A DNA stretch of 64,000 nt from Actinacidiphila paucisporea (GTDB lineage: Bacteria; Actinomycetota; Actinomycetes; Streptomycetales; Streptomycetaceae). The stretch covers positions 62,001 through 126,000 of the forward strand of contig NZ_FRBI01000009.1 in assembly GCF_900142575.1 (NCBI RefSeq), given 5' to 3'. A program made the translations under genes and the position numbers. The notes beneath the pieces are model-generated. The model worked only from the letters and a program-made list of their open reading frames with translations. It was not told the DNA's origin and ran no database searches. Of the stretch, positions 59,229 to 64,000 are shown piece by piece (position 1 is the first letter of the stretch; every line of letters begins with the position of its first letter).

Positions 59229-60838
59229 GAGCTGCCTTCCTGCGGGAGGACCGCGAGCGCGGCGGTGCGCCGGGCGAGCGTGTCGAAGCCGATGCCGTCG
59301 AGGCCGCCGACCGTGGTCGACAGCCGGTTCCGCAGCGGGTCGGTCCACCGGTCGGGCAGCGCCGCGGGCGAACCCGCGAGCAGCCCGGCGACGGAGCCGG
59401 CCGTCGCGCCGTTCGAGTCGGTGTCCCAACCTCCCGACACGGCACGGGTGATGGAGCCGGTGAAGTCGCCGTCCGCGTGGGTGAGGGCGGCGGCCAGCAG
59501 GCTCACGTTGGGCAGCACGTGCACCCAGTGGTGGTCGCCGTACGCGGAGTGCAGGGCGTCCACCACGTCCGCGAAGCCCTCGGCCGTCCCCGTCGGCTCC
59601 GCACGGGCCGCCGCCACGCCGAACCGCACCGCCCGTGCCAGCCGCGACCCCGCGGGCACCACGTCGAGCCCGGCGGCCAGGCACGCGTGGACGTCGGCGC
59701 CGCCGCCCGCCGCCCGGGCGATCACCGCGGCGGCGAACATCGCCCCGTAGACGCCGTTCCCGGTGTGGGTGAGCACCGCGTCCCGCCACGCCTGGTCCGC
59801 GGCGGCGACCGGATCGCCCGGATGCGTCCAGCCGTGGACATCGGCCCTGATGAGCGCGCCGATCCACTCGCGGAAGGGATTGCGCCGGGTGGCTGTCCCC
59901 GGTGGCTCGACCCCGTCCAGCAGATTGCGGTAGGCGACCCGCTCGGCGGTGAAGGTCCGCCCCGCGGGCAGCTCGTCCAGCCACAGCCGCGCCACGTCGG
60001 CGGTGCTGAAGCCGTGGCCGTGCCTCTCCAGCAACAACAGCCCGAGCACCGGGTAGTTGAGGTCGTCGTCCTCCGGCATCCCGCTGATGTTCTCGGCGAG
60101 CGAGGTGCCCGCGCTGCGGCGGTTCCACGGATGGCGCCCGGCGACGGCCGGGTCGAGCCCGACGCCGGTGAACCAGCCGCCCAGCGGCCAGTTGCCGGTC
60201 CCGCGGGCGATCTCCCTGATCCCGCCGAGTGTCAGCTTCTCCACCGGCTTCCCGAGCAGGCATCCGACCGCCCGCCCGAGCCACCCGGCTTCCAGCCGCC
60301 CGGCCGGCACGGCGTGGTCACCGGCACCCGTCGCCGGAGCCGTCCCGCCCGCCATCACCGCGGTACGCCCGCGGGCCCGGAGGCCGGGAGCGGCGGGCGG
60401 CGCTCCCGCGTGCCCGGCCGGCGCCAGGCCGGCACGCGGCCCGTCCGACGCCGGGCGGTGCGGCTCGGCCCGGAAGGCGTGCCCCGAGGGCGGCGGCGGT
60501 GCCGCTGCCGGTCCTCCGGACCCGCCGGGCCGAGGCGGCGGCCACGCCGCGGCGAGCGCGTGGATCGCCGCCAGCTCGGTCGGCTCGGCCGCGTCCAGCA
60601 GGCCGGGCATCGCCGCCAGTTCGTCGAGCAGCCGTTCGGCCAGGGCGCGCAGCTCCGGGGCGGCGGGCACCGGGGAGGCGCCCGCGCGGGGCGGAGCGAG
60701 GTGGCCGCCCGCGGACAGCCAGCGGCGGCCCACCTCGGCCGGGTCACGGCCGTCCTCCGCCGCCTGGCGCAGTTCGTGGCCGATCAGGTCCTCCGGCTGG
60801 ACCCAGGTCAGCCGCACGTCCCCGGCGTGCGGCGTCAT
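59225..60838 (-). CDS. ADP-ribosylglycohydrolase family protein with N-terminal extension (paralogue 1)
   Basis: A 537-aa protein. Residues 1 to about 95 are an extra helical region (VQPEDLIGHELRQAAEDGRD; AERLLDELAAMPGLLDA), then a Pro/Ala-rich linker to about 185. The DraG/ARH domain follows: GWLGRAVGCLLGKPVEK, the first acidic cluster PEDDDLNYPVLGLLLL, and the metal motif SGGWDTDSNGATAGSVAGL (Asp472 and Asp474). The family cleaves N- or O-glycosidic bonds to ADP-ribose or related ribosides with two metal ions. It overlaps the ribokinase start, a strong hint that ribose is a product. Confidence 0.9.
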   Translation of the reverse strand: MTPHAGDVRLTWVQPEDLIGHELRQAAEDGRDPAEVGRRWLSAGGHLAPPRAGASPVPAAPELRALAERLLDELAAMPGLLDAAEPTELAAIHALAAAWPPPRPGGSGGPAAAPPPPSGHAFRAEPHRPASDGPRAGLAPAGHAGAPPAAPGLRARGRTAVMAGGTAPATGAGDHAVPAGRLEAGWLGRAVGCLLGKPVEKLTLGGIREIARGTGNWPLGGWFTGVGLDPAVAGRHPWNRRSAGTSLAENISGMPEDDDLNYPVLGLLLLERHGHGFSTADVARLWLDELPAGRTFTAERVAYRNLLDGVEPPGTATRRNPFREWIGALIRADVHGWTHPGDPVAAADQAWRDAVLTHTGNGVYGAMFAAAVIARAAGGGADVHACLAAGLDVVPAGSRLARAVRFGVAAARAEPTGTAEGFADVVDALHSAYGDHHWVHVLPNVSLLAAALTHADGDFTGSITRAVSGGWDTDSNGATAGSVAGLLAGSPAALPDRWTDPLRNRLSTTVGGLDGIGFDTLARRTAALAVLPQEGSS

Positions 60839-61980
60839 CGCACCTCCGCCAGAGCCGTGAACGCCGTCTCGTGCGCCCGGCGGCGTTCGGTGTCCCGGGT
60901 GAAGACCTCCCGGGTGACGGCGGTCAACTCCGCGGCGGGGGCGTAGAGATCGAGGCGACTGGCCCGGCCCACCTCGGTGCTCCACCCGGCGGGCACCGCC
61001 CCGGTGCCGCCGAGGGCTCCGGCGATCGCCCCGCTCATCGTGGCGATCGAGTCGCAGTCCCGCCCGTAATTCACCGAACCGAGCACCGCGGGCTCGTAGT
61101 CGCCGCCGCCGACCAGCAGCATGCCGAGTGCGACGGGGAGTTCCTCGATGGCGTGCAGCCGGGACGGGCGGCGGGCGCCGAGCGAGGGCTCGCGGTAGCG
61201 CGGCCCGACCGTGTCGAAGGGTGCGACGGCCTCCCGCAGCGGGCCGAGCGCCCGCTCCCAGTCATCGTAGCCCGCGGCCCGCTCGCACACCGCCTCGATC
61301 GCCGCCCGCGTACCGTCCTTGGCCAGCCCGAGCGCCGCGTCCACCACGCTCGCCGCGGTCGCGCCGGGCACGAAGGCCGCCGCGACGGCCGCGGCGAAGA
61401 CCCCCGCCGCCTCACGCCCGTAGGACGACTGGTGCGGCGCCGCCACCTCCACCGCCTCCGCGTAAGCCGCGGCCGGATTGCCGGCGTTGACCACGCCGAC
61501 CGGCGCCATGTACATCGCCGCACCGCAGTTGACGATGTTGCCGACGCCGGCCTCCCGCGGGTCCACGTGCCCGTAGTGCAGCCGGGCCACGATCCACTTC
61601 TCGGCCAGGAAGATCCGCTGCAACGGCAGCGCCTCCGCCTCCAGTTCGGGGATCCACCGGGGTGTGCCGATCAGGTCGGGCACCAGGTGCTCCGCGACGC
61701 TGTACGCGTCCAGGTGGTCGCGTACCTTGGCGTAGACCCGGACCAGCGCGTGCGTCATCAGGGTGTCGTCGGTGACGTGGCCGTCGCCCTTGTGATACGG
61801 CGCGATGGGCCGCGCGGTGCGCCAGTCCTCGTGGAAGGGGCCGACGATGCCGCGCACCCGGCCGCCGTGCCGTTCGGCGATCTGCTCCGGCGTCCAGCCC
61901 TCGACCGGGCCGCCGAGCGCGTCCCCGACAGCGGCGCCGGCGAGGCAGCCCGCGACGCGGTCCTCAAGCGTCAGTTTCAT
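60835..61980 (-). CDS. ADP-ribosylglycohydrolase family protein (paralogue 2)
   Basis: A 381-aa, single-domain member with the most canonical motifs: RVAGCLAGAAVGDALGGPVEG at the N-terminus (split), GDGHVTDDTLMTHALVRVY (first metal cluster) and NYGRDCDSIATMSGAIAGAL (second metal cluster). All expected acidic ligands are present, so it is probably active. Start and stop overlap both neighbours (17 bp and 4 bp). Confidence 0.93.
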   Translation of the reverse strand: MKLTLEDRVAGCLAGAAVGDALGGPVEGWTPEQIAERHGGRVRGIVGPFHEDWRTARPIAPYHKGDGHVTDDTLMTHALVRVYAKVRDHLDAYSVAEHLVPDLIGTPRWIPELEAEALPLQRIFLAEKWIVARLHYGHVDPREAGVGNIVNCGAAMYMAPVGVVNAGNPAAAYAEAVEVAAPHQSSYGREAAGVFAAAVAAAFVPGATAASVVDAALGLAKDGTRAAIEAVCERAAGYDDWERALGPLREAVAPFDTVGPRYREPSLGARRPSRLHAIEELPVALGMLLVGGGDYEPAVLGSVNYGRDCDSIATMSGAIAGALGGTGAVPAGWSTEVGRASRLDLYAPAAELTAVTREVFTRDTERRRAHETAFTALAEVR

Positions 61981-63316
61981 GGATTCCGAGTCCTCCTGGT
62001 CGTTCCTGGGCGGTGACGGCCGGCTCGACGGCGGCCAGCCGTCCGGCCAACTCCACGAGATCGAGGCCGGCCAGCCGCGGCAGCGCGCAGCCGGCCAGGG
62101 TCCTGCACGCGGCCCGCCACGAGGCGGGCAGACTGTGCGCCCCGCCGAGCGCGCCGGCCAGCGCGCCCGCCAGCGCGGGCGCGGAGTCCGCGACCCGCGA
62201 CAGGCACGCGGCGGCGGGCACCGCCTCGCCCACGGCGCCGTCGCCGGCCAGCACCAGGGCGAGGGCGACCGGCACCGTGTCGGCGGCGGCGATGCCGTAG
62301 CTGTAGACGTGGTCGATGATCTGGTGCTCCAGCAGCGGGACCAGGCCGAACGCCCGCCCGTGGACGCCGTCGCCGGCCGCACCGGCCGCGCGGGCGAGGG
62401 CGACCGCGTGCTCCGCGTTGCGCGCGATCTCCGAGCCGGGCGGCAACTGGGCCAGGGCCGCGGCCACGCAGTCCTGCGTCGGGGCGCCGGCCAGCGCGAG
62501 CGCGACGGCGGCTGCCATCGCACGGGCGCCGTGCACCCCGTCCTCGTCCTGGGTGTAGCGCGCGTCGTATTCGGCGAGGTCGGCGGCGGCCGCCGGGTCG
62601 CCGGGGTGGACCACGGCGAGCACGCAGGCCCGCCCGCAGGCGGCGTCGTCGAAGAAGTGCGGGTTGTCGTGGCCGGTGGCGGGCGGGCGCAGGCCGGTGG
62701 CGAGATTGCCGAGCCCCGCCCGTACCGAGATCCTGGCCCGCAGCGGGATCACCGCGGACTCGACCTCGGGCGCACGGGCCGCCGCCGAGGAGATCTCGGC
62801 GGCCAGCGACATCCAGGCGAGGTCCACCGCGGCGCGCACCCGCCGGTCGCGGCTGAGGTCGCTGAGCGGCGCCCCGCGCGAGGCGAGCACCGCCTCCGCG
62901 GTGAAGGCCGCCCACTCGGCGTCGTCGGAAGGCCCGAGCCGCAGCGGCTCGGGCGGCTGGTTGAGGGCGATCGGCACGGGCAGGGTGGTCGTCTCGTTCT
63001 GTTCGGCGAAGGTGTCCAGCTCGCGCGTCAGCCGCCGCGTCCACTCGGGCATCCGCGCCGCCCGGTGCCGCGCCGCGGGCCACCCGGCGGCGTCCCCTGC
63101 GGCGAGCCCGAGCAGCAGCCCTTCGACCCGCGACCGCGCCTCGTCCCCTCCCGCGGCCCCCTGGCTCGGGACGCCGGCGGCCGCTCGCCCCCTGCCGCGG
63201 GGCCGCGGCGGTGTCGCGTCGGTAGTGCGTGGGGCGGGACCGGGGTGGCGGGGCGCCGCGGGGCCGGCAGGGGGTGTGGCCGCTGTCGCGGCCGCGGTGC
63301 AGGGCCGGTGGGTCAT
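61964..63316 (-). CDS. ADP-ribosylglycohydrolase-like protein, degenerate metal site (paralogue 3)
   Basis: A 450-aa member. An Ala/Pro/Arg-rich N-terminal stretch of about 60 residues precedes RVEGLLLGLAAGDAAGWPAA. The first acidic cluster appears as LGPSDDAEWAAFTAEAVLA. The second, normally GRDxDS/T, reads LSRVADSAPALAGALAGALG, so only one of its two metal-binding Asp residues remains. Catalysis may be changed or lost; a regulatory or substrate-binding role is possible. It overlaps paralogue 2 by 17 bp and paralogue 4 by 4 bp. Confidence 0.85.
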   Translation of the reverse strand: MTHRPCTAAATAATPPAGPAAPRHPGPAPRTTDATPPRPRGRGRAAAGVPSQGAAGGDEARSRVEGLLLGLAAGDAAGWPAARHRAARMPEWTRRLTRELDTFAEQNETTTLPVPIALNQPPEPLRLGPSDDAEWAAFTAEAVLASRGAPLSDLSRDRRVRAAVDLAWMSLAAEISSAAARAPEVESAVIPLRARISVRAGLGNLATGLRPPATGHDNPHFFDDAACGRACVLAVVHPGDPAAAADLAEYDARYTQDEDGVHGARAMAAAVALALAGAPTQDCVAAALAQLPPGSEIARNAEHAVALARAAGAAGDGVHGRAFGLVPLLEHQIIDHVYSYGIAAADTVPVALALVLAGDGAVGEAVPAAACLSRVADSAPALAGALAGALGGAHSLPASWRAACRTLAGCALPRLAGLDLVELAGRLAAVEPAVTAQERPGGLGIHETDA

Positions 63317-64000
63317 GAGGCGGCCCGTCCCGCGGTGGCGTGGCCGTGCTCGTCGGGGGTGAGCAGGTCGGCGATGTCGTGGACGTGGTAGCCGGCCATC
63401 GCGGGGAGGCAGCTGCCGCGTACCGCCTTGACGGCACGCGACCAGCGGTAGGGGATGGCGGAACAGCCGCCGAGCGTACCGGCGAGCGCGCCCGCGACCG
63501 CGGCCGTGGTGTCGGCGTCCCTGCCCATGTTCACCGCCGTGAGCACCGAGCCGGTGAAGTCGCCCGCCGCCAGGGCGAACGCGCCGAAGGCCAGGCCCAC
63601 CGCCTCGGGGGCCAGGTCGGTCCACGGGTAGCCGCCGATGACGACCGCGGCACGCAGCGCCCGCTCCCGGTCGAGCACCGTCAGGCCGGCGTCGAGCCTG
63701 ACCCGGCGGGCCACCGTCACCGCCCGGCGCAGCGAGCGGGCGGTCCAGGAGTCCTCGGGCACCACCGTCAGCGCGGCGGTGATCACCGCGGCGCAGTCCG
63801 CGCCGCCCATCGCCGCCGCGACGCCCGCCGCGACGGCCTGCCCGCCGTAGATCCCCTCGCCTTCGTGGCTGACCGTGCCGTCGATGGCGACCAGCCGCGC
63901 GGCCTCGGCGGGACGCCCGGCGGCGAAGACACCGCAGGGCGCGGCACGCATCGCGAGCCCGTCGCTCCACGCGTGCCGGTGCTGTGCGGTGATCGGCGAG
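63313..64000 (-). CDS. ADP-ribosylglycohydrolase family protein (paralogue 4, N-terminus outside window)
   Basis: The frame is open to the window edge (reading ...HAWSDGLAMRAAPCG at 63990-63935), so the start lies beyond 64000. About 228 residues are visible, the C-terminal two thirds: HEGEGIYGGQAVAAGVAAAM, the mid-domain helices and the intact metal motif VNMGRDADTTAAVAGALAGT. It ends overlapping the start of paralogue 3 (ATGA). The operon continues to the right. Confidence 0.88.
   Translation of the reverse strand, partial: SPITAQHRHAWSDGLAMRAAPCGVFAAGRPAEAARLVAIDGTVSHEGEGIYGGQAVAAGVAAAMGGADCAAVITAALTVVPEDSWTARSLRRAVTVARRVRLDAGLTVLDRERALRAAVVIGGYPWTDLAPEAVGLAFGAFALAAGDFTGSVLTAVNMGRDADTTAAVAGALAGTLGGCSAIPYRWSRAVKAVRGSCLPAMAGYHVHDIADLLTPDEHGHATAGRAAS

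Overview
The window is very GC-rich, densely coded DNA with GTG and TTG starts, overlapping ATGA/GTGA stop-start junctions, LacI-type carbohydrate operators and a complete whiE-type spore-pigment locus. Together these point to a filamentous actinomycete, most likely a Streptomyces or close relative, in a chromosomal region rich in accessory functions (polysaccharide use, secondary metabolism, signalling). No insertion sequence, prophage, CRISPR array, rRNA or tRNA was seen.

Layout. 1-6.7 kb: the N-terminal part of an exported beta-helix (GH55-like) protein behind two LacI-type palindromes; a TetR regulator divergent from a nucleotide-sugar-epimerase-like oxidoreductase with two matching operators; a decayed GNAT gene; DeoR, SRPBCC and AraC genes. 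6.9-12 kb: secreted polysaccharide-active proteins: a GH5 mannanase with CBM2, an expansin-like protein with CBM2 behind a perfect CebR box, and a beta-helix protein carrying a 36-bp tandem repeat. 12-22.3 kb: spore-pigment region. A leftward operon matches whiE ORFI-VII in content and order, the ORFVIII-type hydroxylase is divergent, and an O-methyltransferase, a class F sortase and a Ser-rich surface protein lie beside it. 22.4-29 kb: a bxl-like xylo-oligosaccharide locus (GH3 enzyme, two permeases, lipoprotein, divergent LacI repressor).

29-44.8 kb: mixed signalling and housekeeping: a SpoIIE-type phosphatase, Ogt, three decayed regulatory gene fragments, a LiaS/DesK-like two-component system divergent from an ABC exporter (one permease carries a large extracytoplasmic lectin-like insert), a GPP34 protein, and a three-gene redox/signalling operon (response regulator fused to a Cys-less thioredoxin-reductase-like enzyme, a cyclic-nucleotide-binding-domain histidine kinase, a UBP zinc finger), then an SDR and a DMT transporter. 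44.9-54.3 kb: a GH38 alpha-mannosidase with its own ABC importer and divergent ROK regulator, then an exported beta-helix protein whose promoter carries chitinase-like 12-bp direct repeats. 54.3-55.8 kb: gnd. 56-64 kb: a tightly coupled leftward operon of four ADP-ribosylglycohydrolase paralogues, a ribokinase, a CaiB/BaiF CoA-transferase and a CitE/HpcH-type lyase, running off the right edge.

How it works together. Several modules pair an uptake system or secreted hydrolase with a local repressor (CebR, LacI, ROK, DasR-like sites), so much of the window is a carbohydrate-foraging region. The spore-pigment operon links it to development. The best candidates for an undescribed system are the ADP-ribosylglycohydrolase/ribokinase/CoA operon at the right end and the redox-signalling operon at 39.0-42.5 kb. 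All functional statements come from reading the sequence and recalling families; no database search was run.
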